Source: Lactarius indigo
Taxonomy: Eukaryota; Basidiomycota; Agaricomycetes; Russulales; Russulaceae
NCBI GenBank assembly: GCA_025766275.1
Contig: JAFKAC010000051.1
Span: 310,001 to 374,000 of the forward strand
Length of the DNA stretch: 64,000 nt
Direction of reading: 5' to 3'
Part shown: positions 48,604 to 58,730 of the stretch, piece after piece
How the letters are laid out: the number at the start of each line of letters is the position of its first letter
How positions within the stretch are numbered: position 1 is the stretch's first letter
The notes under the pieces: model-generated
The model's input: the letters and a program-made list of their open reading frames with translations, nothing else
What the model was told of the DNA's origin: nothing
Database searches by the model: none
Program-made: the position numbers and the translations under genes

Positions 48604-50394
48604 TCACTTTACAGAGTGGGTTGTCCCTTCTCCGTTATTGTCCTCCAGGTCCAGGTCCCCACCCCTGGTCCTGGTGTCCCTTTGTTTACCAGTGTTTCGT
48701 TTCCCAATATTTTGCTTCCTCGGCGACCGTGGCACGATAGGCGATGTCATACTGTCGTCGTCGCTATCTTCATTGACTCTGCTACAAGTCTTGAGGCTTC
48801 GTGTTGTCGCTCGGTGAGCACCGGCAGTTTGTGACCTCGGACTCGAAGGCGATGGCAACGTGTCGGATGGGTCATTTCTGCCAGCGTCTGTAGTATCGGT
48901 CAAATCAGAGTCGTCCTTGTCCCATGGGCCTAATGTCATGAATATCACGGACTGAGGTGTGATGGGCTCAGATGCTTACCGGGCTCTTTGACTGATGTTT
49001 GTTTAGGCACTTCCTCTTGCACTTCCTTTTCGGCGCGACGATCCTTAGACTGGTCCTTCACCTTCGCCAGGAACCCGCTTGTTGCCCCTTTGGCAGATCC
49101 CGCAGATCTCAGGCCATTCTCGTTCCCAAAGAGTTCACTGTCGACTAAATTTAATGTGGTCCACATCGGCGAGAACAACTTACACGTTCCACCACCGAAT
49201 GGTTTCGTCGGTCCATTTGTCATCTTGCTTAAAAACTTGGAATAACATATCCGCGAAGTCTTGGTAGTCGAACTTCCCATCCTGGCCAGACCACGCTGGC
49301 TGAGAGCTCAGTGTAAACCGGGCCTATCACTGCGTCAGTAGTGTATCGAGGAAAGCGATGGAGTCAACTTACTAGCATCGCTACATACACGATGATTGGG
49401 ACCGTGACTTTCTCGACTTTGCACAGTTTTGCCACAGAGTCTCGAGCGGGTCTGTCATTGGAGGAAGGTACTCGCATTGCCGTCCTTGGCCCTGTGAATA
49501 TAGCACGCAAACACTGTGACAAGGTTAGCGCTTGCTTTGAAAAATCTAAGGATAACGTACTCGAGGAAGGAAATACCCCCGCATAAATCCAGAGAGGAGG
49601 TTAGTAGGGTCGTAGTTTTCCGGGTCTTTGTACAAGAAGGCCGGTGGGTCACCCCCTGTTACCTCGTACCCTACGAGCCCGTTTTTAACCTTGGTTCTGA
49701 AGCTAGGCAACGTCATCTGGAACAGCATAAGTGAATAAAGGAATCACTGACTCGACTGGATTATCCGTGTAGGCCTTAAGGTGTTGAATGGGAACGAGCA
49801 TCCAGCCGAGTGCGTCATTGGTGAAGCCACGATCGGATTTCGTGTCGCCAGCCAATGCTAGTGGGGTGTCAGTCTTGCTGGCGAGTCTCCCGGTGTTAGT
49901 CTTGAGACGATGTATGTCGCTTGAACGACTTATCCGCATCCCTTGCGCGATCTGTGTCAAGCGTCAGTGGCATGGATATGTGCGGATTAAAAAGAAGCTC
50001 CTTACCGCTCTGCCAATATCGGGTGTATCCCCCCAAGACAGGTGCATCCATAGGTCTTCACTAAAGTCCAGTGCTGCCGCAGCATAATCTTCATAACGTT
50101 CCTTTATTTCCTCGGTCCTGTGTTCCTGTGTTAGATATTGCCATTTGTGTGCACAGAGTCGACTCACAGGTACTCGTATTTGTCAGTGCACCCTGGGGAT
50201 GTCAGCTCTTGTGCGACGACGACGAGTGTGTCCACCACTATGAAGGGGTAGACACATCGCATGAGGAAACGGCCGCAATCGGCGAATGGGTTTTTGTCGT
50301 CATCTCTGTTAGGATAAATCAGTATAGGGTTTCAGTGAATAACGGAGGACTCAGGCGACGACTTACAATTTTTGGCGGGTTGTTTTCTCCTTAA
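48604..50394 (-). CDS. DUF6698-like protein
   Basis: An intron-rich minus-strand gene. Conserved blocks in order: NPFADCGRFLMRCVYPFIVV near 50,290; TEEIKERYEDYAAAALDF near 50,080; KSDRGFTNDALGWMLVPI near 49,810; TLPSFRTKVKNGLVGYEV near 49,700; PPAFLYKDPENYDP near 49,630; LSGFMRGYFLPR near 49,580; then a FTGPRTAM, FTLSSQPAWSGQDGKFDY and WTDETIRWWN series at 49,490-49,210; and ELFGNENG near 49,130. The last exon ends at the stop at 48,604. The order (RGF..., LxPI, FL, LxxGxxRGYF, FTGPxTA, ALSS, TxxWWN, FGN) is that of the basidiomycete DUF6698 family, whose function is unknown. The N-terminal exon is unresolved, and the junction spacing suggests an intact gene. No partner gene is obvious nearby. 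Confidence 0.65.
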
Positions 50395-51088
50395 ATCATT
50401 CTTCAGATGGCCTACTCGATGGGGTTTGGCTCATCTCACGGTCTTGCCTGCGATCCCTGCATGTATATGGGCTGGAGGAGCGATCAGTAGAAGACATGGG
50501 TGAACAGATGAAGGGAGACGCATATATTTGTCTTGAGGTGTGAGTCCTTTTAACCAGACTTGGGCACGTTCATGTTGGGGTTGGGGGCCAAGGTTGGAGC
50601 CATGTGGATGCGATCTGCTTGTTTGAACATATGTACTTAATAAGCAAACATATTACCTTTTTAAGAATTTAATTGTGGTACGGGTGGCTCAATCGCGCCA
50701 TTCGCATTGGGCAACATCGTGAGATCACCAAGCTTCTTTTTTTTTCTTCCTTTTTTTTTTTCTTTTTTTTTCTTCCATATTCATTACTGCGATAGTGCCA
50801 GAGATACAGACCAACGCCCCTGAGGCACGTGATTCCAACCAATTTCGGTCAGTTTGGAGTTGTCGGCCCGGCACGTGATTTGACTGCCTATCTCGGATGA
50901 TCTCCAACCAACTTGTGTCTTGTCGATCCCTTCTGTCTTCCTTGTGTCTCCACTCCTCTCTTCCTATCGTCTCATCTTTGCTTGTTCTATGTCTAAATCT
51001 CAGGCACCTGCGCAGGTTTCGATGTTTCATTCGTGCTCACTTTTGATAACTTTACAGTTTCTGTCTTACTGCGCACTATCTAACTTAT
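50395..51088. other. Intergenic stretch with T-rich tract
   Basis: No gene is seen except possibly a 5' exon of the DUF6698-like gene near 50,460. A T-rich run with scattered C occupies 50,731-50,776. Confidence 0.5.
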
Positions 51089-51475
51089 CTAGTTAGTCTT
51101 CCTTGCTCCATGGACCACCTCTCGCATTGCCGCCTCCCTTTGTTTCAAAGTCACGCGACGCTTCTCCTGCTTGTCCTCACTCATTTTGGGCTCCGTAGCC
51201 AAACTGTTGAAGTCGTTGTATGACGACGCAATAAATTCATATGATGAGATGAGTTCGTCATAAATATCCTTCGGAATCGGCGGAAGTACTAACAAGTCGT
51301 CCCCACCAGCGACCTGTTGCGGGTGTCCGGTAACCTGGAGGTGAGAGGGTCCCCCTTCGACCTTCGCCTGTTTCGCAGGCGGATGCTCGGTCTGTTCACT
51401 CATCGGATCGCGTGGGCACTTTGGGGTATTGCCCGAAGTTTGAATTGCGGCTTGGGGTGGCGTGGGTTCAGTCAA
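51089..51475 (-). CDS. Hypothetical 128-residue protein
   Basis: Single open frame with ATG at 51,473-51,475 and stop at 51,089. The N-terminal half is Pro/Gln-rich and disordered-looking (MTEPTPPQAAIQ, EHPPAKQAKVEGGP). The second half looks helical (PPIPKDIYDELISSYEFIAS). The end is strongly basic (KRRVTLKQREAAMREVV). It has no family I recognise. It lies head-to-head with the Plavaka-type gene about 415 bases away and could be a small gene, an upstream exon of the DUF6698-like gene, or chance. Confidence 0.35.
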   Translation of the reverse strand: MTEPTPPQAAIQTSGNTPKCPRDPMSEQTEHPPAKQAKVEGGPSHLQVTGHPQQVAGGDDLLVLPPIPKDIYDELISSYEFIASSYNDFNSLATEPKMSEDKQEKRRVTLKQREAAMREVVHGARKTN

Positions 51476-53631
51476 CGCTCGGCGAGGCGTTGCGTCAACA
51501 TCAACAACTTGCTGGGTGGGGGGACGTATGAAGATGTTCTACGAAACCCCCAGGGTAAGTACTATTGGTCTATGGCGCGTGAATGGGTACTCACCACTCG
51601 ACTGATATCCGAGGGAACTAGCACCAAAGCGACCATGGGCGACCCAAGGGAGGCTGCGCACATGTACAGGTTCAGGTCGAGGGAAGGATTGGTAGAAGCC
51701 ATCGTTGGAATCAAGAGCTTGGGGGAGGGTTCTTATAGGTAAATATTCGCCACTGATCAACTTTGACAGAAGTGTCGAGCATTGCGAATCACTGGCACCA
51801 CCCGTTACGACTTGAAGTGACCAGGCAAACGAGGTGTGTTTTCATTCTTCAACCAACCTACAACTTGCAACTGTAACCCACAGACCTCAATGAGACATAG
51901 TTGTGTATGCTGCGGCAAAGCATTCCGTAGCAACATCTCACTTGACAAGCATGTGTTCCAGTGCAGAAAAAACTGGTCAGGAGTGGGATCGTCGGGAGCG
52001 ACGCCGTCAACTGCCCGGCGATTGGAATCCAACGCCGAACACAGGCAAAAACGTACCCATGTTGGATCACCTGAGCAAGACAACCAGAGCGAGCCAGGTC
52101 CCTCGGGTACTGGTAATGCATACGAGGTACGTCAGGTCCGGGCTTTCCTGCGCCAGTAAGCTATATATACAAACTGTAGGAAGAAAATCCAGCAAGGTCG
52201 CCCACCCCCCCACCTATACGTTCAGTGCGCTCAGGTCGCACTGTCCGCATGCCACGGCGGTTCGCGGATTATTTCCCTCATGGCAACATGTCCTTAGATC
52301 ATGTACCACCGTGTGCACCTACTCCCCCTGAGTCCAATGACCGCTCAGTCACTCCAGAGACCATCTGGGAACCTCCCTCGGATACACAACCACATCCATT
52401 CCAGACTCATGCCAACAAGCTCGGCATATTCAGACGATACACGCACACCCCAACCTGGGTCCCAAAACACGATGAGAGATTCAACCTTGTTTGTGACTCA
52501 CCATCATTGGACGCTCCGCGCCCCCCTGACACTACAGGCACGATACATGAGATATCCCACGACCCATTTGCGCCATTTCCCAACTTTAGCGTTGCCGTAT
52601 ACATGGGCGCATACTTCTCTGGGATGGATACAAAATCCGAGGAACATGCGAGCTTACTGGCCAAGACGATGCAAGACGATAGGTTCGATGCCAAGCACTT
52701 AGCCGGTTTCAGCGCACATGTAGAAAACGTGCGCCTGGACAAGTACCTTACGGACGGAGAGCACCCTTTCCAGGTAGGGAGTGGCTGGCAAGAATCCACC
52801 GTCCACATTCGCCTCCCAGTGGAAGGCAAACAATTCAATTCCGAGGACAACGCCCTGACGCTACCGATACACCGGCTCTTCCATCGATGGATTAACGACA
52901 TCATCCGATCCGTGTGCGCATCAAAGGCAGCCGAATCATTCCATTTTACGCCTTATACAATGCACTGGTGCCCTGACCCCTTACATCCAGACAAGCACGA
53001 GCAACTGTACGCCGAGACTTACACATCCAACGCAATGATACAGGCACAAACCGAGGTTGACGACATCCCAAGGCAGGAGGGCGATACAAGGGAGTGCATA
53101 GCACTGGGGCTTATGTTGGCATCAGATTCCGCACAACTCACAAGTTTCGGGTCTGCTTCAGTGTGGCCTGTGTATCTCATGTTTGCGAATCAGTCCAAAC
53201 AAGAGAGGGTTAAGCCGTCGTGTCACGCGGTGCACCACCTTGCATATGTCCCTTCAGTAAGTCCCACCGTGGTTAATTGTCCCGTGTTTTTCACTAATAT
53301 TCACTGAAGATTGGTGGAGATTTCGCTAGCCGATATCAAGAGAAGACAGAACAGGCGGCTTCGCCAGCCATCGAGGTCCACTGCAAGTGCAAGCTCATGC
53401 ACGCTGTGTGGAACCTCCTCCTGGACGACGACTTCATCGAGGGCTCCACAAATGGCCTTATAATTCGATGTTCTGATGGCGTAGAGCGCGTATTTTTTAT
53501 CCGCATTATCACATATTCAGCCGACTACCCCGAAAAGTGAGTGCTCTCCATCTCAGCTTGTCCCACGTCCTGGACTGATAAACAACAAGAGTCCTTCTAG
53601 CTACGATCAAAAACCTTGGGCGATCTCCCTG

Positions 53632-53636
53632 CCCGC
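53632..53636. repeat. Gypsy-2 target duplication, left (CCCGC)
   Basis: CCCGC precedes the left LTR and recurs at 60,763-60,767 after the right LTR. Collapsing one copy restores the Cys-Pro-Arg-Cys codons of the Plavaka-type gene. Confidence 0.93.
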
Positions 53637-53979
53637 TGTCATGGTTCCAGCGGACCGTTCCGTGACGAGAGCGAAGTCGAAGACTTGTGTGTTCCACAAG
53701 TAGAGGATATGCTGCTTGGAGTACTTGGAGAGCACGCAAAGGAGAGGGTAAACACTGGATTCAAACGAAGAGTAGACAAGGTACATGCTACTCTATGACT
53801 ACCTCTTTATACTCGTACAGACTAGGGGTTTTCGGGACTGTTTTCTGGTTATTCACGAACTACAGATGAGCTGGCAAAAGGACATCATACGTGGCAGAGA
53901 CAGCTGGCAAGAAGTACATGCGTTGGCAATCGATTTGACGTGGCAGGGTCCGTGACCGTGATGTCACGTGGGCGTGACA
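53637..53979 (-). repeat. Gypsy-2 3' LTR (left)
   Basis: 343 bp, TGTCA...TGACA. It differs from the right LTR at four positions, all transitions at CpG sites. Confidence 0.95.
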
Positions 53980-53995
53980 TAGCCCCCCTTCTAAG
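53980..53995 (-). promoter_or_regulatory. Gypsy-2 polypurine tract
   Basis: On the minus strand, cttagaaggggggcta directly before the 3' LTR. The pol stop codon TAG (53,991-53,993) lies inside it, so coding extends to within 11 bases of the LTR. Confidence 0.75.
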
Positions 53996-56900
53996 CACGA
54001 TCGTCCCGAGCGTTATCGAGCGCGCGCGAGAAGTCGTAGTCGTGTCGAAAGATGAAATGTGTTGGCCGTTCGTATGGGGTGCCGCGACGTTGTGCGCGGA
54101 GTCGGGCGTTGATTTGAGTGGCACGTTTGCGGTCGACCGCGCGTCCGAGCATGGCGAGCCACACGCAATACGTACGAGAGTGGGCGTGAGTTGTAGGGAT
54201 ATGGCACACGCGACGAGTCGCGCATTTATCGTGAGGTGTGCGACACTCGAACGAGAGATGTCCCTCGTCGTCGCAATGACTGCATGCGGGGAGTCCTCGT
54301 CTGTCGTGGTGTGACGCGCGTTGATCTTCTTCGGCTAGCTGACTGGCGACTGACTCTTCTCCGTGAAGCGTGGGGAACTGAGTGTGGCGTGAAACCTGGG
54401 CGGTTTGAGCGTAAGTGCGTAAAGGTTGGTGAGGCGGGACAGGCAACGCGATGGCTGATCCGATAAGCGGAACGCGGTGGTGGTCGAGACGTCGGTCGGT
54501 GTTGTTCATGCGAATCGTGGCAAATGGCAATAGCATGGGTACGGGGTCGGACAAGTACGGTCGCAAGCGGGAAGCTGTGCGGGCGTTGGCCAGCCGCTGG
54601 TCGATCTCCTCGGCCTCGGTACTCCACTCGCTCCAAGCGCGTTCGGTTTCCTTCATTCGTGCAACGAGTTGGTCACGTCTAGAGAGGGACGCTCGAAGAC
54701 GGTAAACGTCCGCGCTCACACCTGGATCAGCAAGCAGATAGAGGGCTTGATCTACCTCGTTCCGCGCCAGATGGTCGGTGCGGAATATGTCTCTGGTGTC
54801 CGGAGAGTCTGACGGGGTATCAGGCGCCGTGCGAGGTTTCGCAAACAAAGGGCCGTAATAGATCGGTTGGTTTCGTCCCTCGGTGGCGATGACTACTGGC
54901 CGATCCTGCTGGTCGATGAGAAACTGGACAAACGGAGCACGACCTCGCGTTCCATTGGCGAGGGGTATCTCCATGAGATAATCGTTAGTAGGGAGAGTCA
55001 TCGTCCAGTGGCGGTCCGGTCGTTCTACATTGGGGAGAAGGGTCCGAGGGCGATCTGTGCCCTGTGGATTTACGGGACGCGGTGGCAAAGCATGTTGGGG
55101 AGGTGTTGTTGGGGTCGGGTTAGTGATACGAAGCGCAAGAGAGGGTACGATTGGTGACGGTGACGCGAGACGGGGTATCTCGCCTACTGACAACTGTGGC
55201 GACTGCGGTCCCTCCCAAGGCGCGTTTTCTTCCTCTTGGGCGAGTTGTTCCAATGCCTCTCTCAATAGACGCTGTCGTCGGTTAGTTCGTGCCTGGGAAT
55301 GACGACGGTGCATGCCCTGTGGGGTGATATAGGTGCTGAGGCCCCACATGTCCTCGCGTGAACGCGGGGAGTTCTGGCGCGCGTCGTACGTAGGCCCAAC
55401 ATTTGCCCATCGTTCGACTTCTCGGTTAACCTGTGCGCGCAACCATTGTGGGGTGTCGCGATCCGAGATCCACGGGTACTGTGGTGGGTGGCGAGGAGGG
55501 TCGTCATCCATGAGTGTGATGTGGTTAATGGCGGAAGACTGGGAGGCTTTATATTTGCGGACGAGATCAGGGGCGTGGAGGTTAGACTCCGGTTCCCAGC
55601 TATCGTGCGCTGCGGAGAAGCCTTTCCACCGCACCAAGTATTGTGGCGTTTTTCGTCGACCGAAGAGTCGATAATCGAGAAGTTGTTCTACTTCCCATTC
55701 TGGTTCTCCGTCTATTATGTCCGGTGGTGGGTGTTCTTCTTTGGAGCCATTGATCTCGGTCATTTTGTACGGGGTCAATAGTCCTGCGTGAAACGTGTTA
55801 TGGATGCGCCAGCTTGCCGGTAGCTGAAGAGCGTAAGTAACGTCGGATATCCGTCTTCCTATCACGAATGGTCCATATCGTCGCGGTGCAAGCTTCGTCG
55901 TTGGGTGAGTTGTTTTCAGATTAGTGGCGTCTAGCCATACCTTATCGCCAATGCGATAAGGGCGATAGGACGTATCTTTTACCCATCTCAACTGAGTCGC
56001 TTTCATTGCTTCCTTTGCTTGTTTCCGAGCTTCCTGCAGCGCTGTGATCCTTTCGGTAGCAGTAGGCGATGCAGTGGCAGTCGATGTTGGTTGGTGGATA
56101 TGTGGGGTGAAGCCTAGAAGTAGCTCGAACGGAGCCTTTTTAGTGGTCTCGGAAGTCCAGGCGTTCAGGGTGTACTGTGCTATCGGAAGCCATCGCGCCC
56201 AATCGTTTTGCTGGTAGTTTGAGAAGATCCGTAGGTATTGTTCGAGGCGCTGATTAGTGCGCTCTGACTGCCCGTCGGTGCGTGGGTGGTAGGCGGTACT
56301 GATGTTTTGTTCTACGTTCAGCGCTGTACATAACGCTTTAGTGAACGAAGCAGTGAACCGCGGATCCCTATCAGATATCACTCTGGTGGGGAGTCCGTAG
56401 TGTGGTACTACGTGTCGGAGATAAAGGGCAGCGGTCTGTGTGGCATTGATTGTTTCCTTACAGGGGATGAAGATGCTTGCTTTTGAACACCCTTGATCTG
56501 TGATAGTAAGGATCGCATCGTATTTGATCGATTTCGGAAGTTTGACTATAAAGTCAAGTGCGATGACGTGAAATGGTAATGCCACGTCTGTCGGGTAGAT
56601 GGGTGATATCGGAGGTTTGGGACGTCCAGGTAGGTTTTTATTAGCTTGGCATACGTGGCATCCTGTGACGTAGTCTGCGATATCTTGCACCATGTTCGGC
56701 CACCAGTAATGTTTTTGTATCGCCTGAGTGGTTTTTGTTTGGCCGGGGTGGCCGGCGGAAATTGAATCGTGAAAGGATTCAATCACCCCCCTCCTCAGGG
56801 GGAGATCGTCCACGATCACGAGACGACCGCGGTGGAAGACCATGGGGGAGGCCGAGGAGCGGTCGAGGTGGTAGCGTTCGACCCAGTCCGCGGGGAGAGC

Positions 56901-58724
56901 GTCGAGCTGGGCCTGTCGACAGCGATCGTCGAGGGAGACAAGGTGTGCAGTGTTGAGGAAATAAGCTGGAGGTAGAACGGTGACGCCGACGTTGTCGTCA
57001 CTAGGCGGTGTGAGAGACGGGTGGCGAGACAGGGCGTCAGCGTGGAGGGTGGGGCCCGGAACATGTCGCAGACGAAGGTCATAGTCGGCGAGGGTGTTAA
57101 CAAGGCGGGCGACACGTCGGTTGATGTGTTGCGGAGATCGATAGTGAAGAAGGTTGGCATGGTCAGTAAAGACAGTGACGGGATGTCGCGCAGCTACGAG
57201 TAAGTGTCGCCAATGTTCGAGTCCCCGTACAAGGGCGAGAAACTCGCGGTCGTAGACATCATAATTTCGTTCGGCGAGTGAGAAGGCTTGGGAGAAATAG
57301 CCGACGGCCTGGGCTTTGTTTCGAGCATCTGGCTGTGTGAGTATGGCGCCCATAGCGTTAAGAGACGCGTCAGTTTGGAGTGAATACGGGAGGTCAGGGT
57401 CGGGTTGTCTGAGTGCCGGTCGCGAGCATGCGAGCGTGATAAGAGTATCAAGGGCGGCAGAGTGTTCAGGTGTCCAAGCAAACGGGACGTCTTTACGGAG
57501 GAGTTGAGTGAGTGGCTGGGCCAGATGGGCGTATCGCGGTATAAACGGTTGTTGGTATCCTAGTACGCCGAGGATGCTGCGTACTTGTTTAACCGTGGTT
57601 AGTTGTCGTGGCCAGTCGTGTAACCCCGAGATTTTGTCGTTGGTCATACGGATCGTGCCGTTAGCAATAGTCATTCCTAGATAGTCGATCTCGGTGCTTT
57701 CGAACTCGCATTTAGAAAGCTTCAAGAAGTAACTTTCGTCGAGCAGGACCTGCAAGACCTTACTAACAAGTGAGCGGTGCCGTTGTATGTCATGGATAGT
57801 GGCGATGAGTATATCGTCCATATAGATGAATAATTCCGCCGGAAATTGGTTTAGAAGGGACCGAAAGATTCGGTTCATTGCGCGTACGAAGGTTGCGGGC
57901 GAGTTAGTTAGTCCGAAGTACATGACCATGGGTTCGAACAATCCTCGTGGGGTTTTGAACGCGGCTTTCCACTGGTCTCTGTCCTTGATTCGGATGTTAT
58001 TGTAACCCCAGCGTATATCGAACTTAGTGAACAGGGTCTTGTCGGCTAGGCGATCCAAGATATTAGAGATGAGCGGAATCGGATAAGTGTCTCGGACAGT
58101 GATTTTGTTCAATGGTTTGTAATCCTGAACGGGTCGTAACTTGCCATCCTTTTTCTTTAGGAAGAAAAATGATGATGCGTAGTGTGATTTCGATTCGCGG
58201 ATGTAGCCTTTCTCTAAGTGTTCCTGTAGAAATTCGTCCAAATGTGCCATCTCCTTCGCGTTTAATGGATATATTTTGCATTGGAGCGTGGGTGGCGCGT
58301 CGGGGACGAGGGTGATCACGTGGTCATCGACTCGTTCGGGCGGGAATCGTTTGGCGGCTTCCTCCGAAAAGACGGTGGCGTATCGTTCGTACTGCGGTGG
58401 CAATTTTTCTGCTCCGCTCGAACCGAACTTTTCCGCCATTTGCTGTGCGATGGTATCGATCATGTCGTGTCTTTTGAAGGTGAGTCGTCTGGTTCCCCCA
58501 AGTAACTTATTTTTCGACCAATCGATGTCGGGGTTGGTGTCTCTAAACCAGGCGTGACCCAGTATGATACATGGTCGTCCCAAGGTAGTGACATATAGGT
58601 GAGTGTTATACTCGCGTTCTTTCCAGGTGAGTTTAACCGGGCACGCCTTGGTGATAGTTCCTGTCTGATTGGGGGTCCCGTCCGCATTATACGCTTGTCG
58701 AGCAGGCACGTCGACCGTGGTCAT
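53991..58724 (-). CDS. pol: Gypsy-2 pol: protease second half, RT, RNase H, integrase, chromodomain and long extension
   Basis: 1,577 residues from the ATG at 58,722-58,724. Residues 1-75 are the second half of an aspartic protease (CIILGHAWFRDTNPDIDW). RT follows, with YMDD at 57,813-57,824. RNase H has SLQTDASLNAMGAIL and TVFTDHANL. The integrase has a zinc-binding HD...GHPG...CHVCQANK, then the catalytic LDFIVKLP, SDRDPRF and QSERTNQRLEQYL. The chromodomain spans about 1,001-1,060 (EWEVEQLLDY, YLVRWKGFS). About 510 further residues follow, Pro/Arg-rich, with YYGPLFAKPRTA and a helix-prone segment. They end in a CCHC knuckle CSHCDDEGHLSFEC (about 1,480-1,493) and more Cys/His. Expression probably needs readthrough of the preceding TGA or reinitiation at this ATG; the latter would yield no complete protease. 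Confidence 0.92.
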   Translation of the reverse strand: MTTVDVPARQAYNADGTPNQTGTITKACPVKLTWKEREYNTHLYVTTLGRPCIILGHAWFRDTNPDIDWSKNKLLGGTRRLTFKRHDMIDTIAQQMAEKFGSSGAEKLPPQYERYATVFSEEAAKRFPPERVDDHVITLVPDAPPTLQCKIYPLNAKEMAHLDEFLQEHLEKGYIRESKSHYASSFFFLKKKDGKLRPVQDYKPLNKITVRDTYPIPLISNILDRLADKTLFTKFDIRWGYNNIRIKDRDQWKAAFKTPRGLFEPMVMYFGLTNSPATFVRAMNRIFRSLLNQFPAELFIYMDDILIATIHDIQRHRSLVSKVLQVLLDESYFLKLSKCEFESTEIDYLGMTIANGTIRMTNDKISGLHDWPRQLTTVKQVRSILGVLGYQQPFIPRYAHLAQPLTQLLRKDVPFAWTPEHSAALDTLITLACSRPALRQPDPDLPYSLQTDASLNAMGAILTQPDARNKAQAVGYFSQAFSLAERNYDVYDREFLALVRGLEHWRHLLVAARHPVTVFTDHANLLHYRSPQHINRRVARLVNTLADYDLRLRHVPGPTLHADALSRHPSLTPPSDDNVGVTVLPPAYFLNTAHLVSLDDRCRQAQLDALPADWVERYHLDRSSASPMVFHRGRLVIVDDLPLRRGVIESFHDSISAGHPGQTKTTQAIQKHYWWPNMVQDIADYVTGCHVCQANKNLPGRPKPPISPIYPTDVALPFHVIALDFIVKLPKSIKYDAILTITDQGCSKASIFIPCKETINATQTAALYLRHVVPHYGLPTRVISDRDPRFTASFTKALCTALNVEQNISTAYHPRTDGQSERTNQRLEQYLRIFSNYQQNDWARWLPIAQYTLNAWTSETTKKAPFELLLGFTPHIHQPTSTATASPTATERITALQEARKQAKEAMKATQLRWVKDTSYRPYRIGDKVWLDATNLKTTHPTTKLAPRRYGPFVIGRRISDVTYALQLPASWRIHNTFHAGLLTPYKMTEINGSKEEHPPPDIIDGEPEWEVEQLLDYRLFGRRKTPQYLVRWKGFSAAHDSWEPESNLHAPDLVRKYKASQSSAINHITLMDDDPPRHPPQYPWISDRDTPQWLRAQVNREVERWANVGPTYDARQNSPRSREDMWGLSTYITPQGMHRRHSQARTNRRQRLLREALEQLAQEEENAPWEGPQSPQLSVGEIPRLASPSPIVPSLALRITNPTPTTPPQHALPPRPVNPQGTDRPRTLLPNVERPDRHWTMTLPTNDYLMEIPLANGTRGRAPFVQFLIDQQDRPVVIATEGRNQPIYYGPLFAKPRTAPDTPSDSPDTRDIFRTDHLARNEVDQALYLLADPGVSADVYRLRASLSRRDQLVARMKETERAWSEWSTEAEEIDQRLANARTASRLRPYLSDPVPMLLPFATIRMNNTDRRLDHHRVPLIGSAIALPVPPHQPLRTYAQTAQVSRHTQFPTLHGEESVASQLAEEDQRASHHDRRGLPACSHCDDEGHLSFECRTPHDKCATRRVCHIPTTHAHSRTYCVWLAMLGRAVDRKRATQINARLRAQRRGTPYERPTHFIFRHDYDFSRALDNARDDRA

Positions 58725-58730
58725 CGCGAG

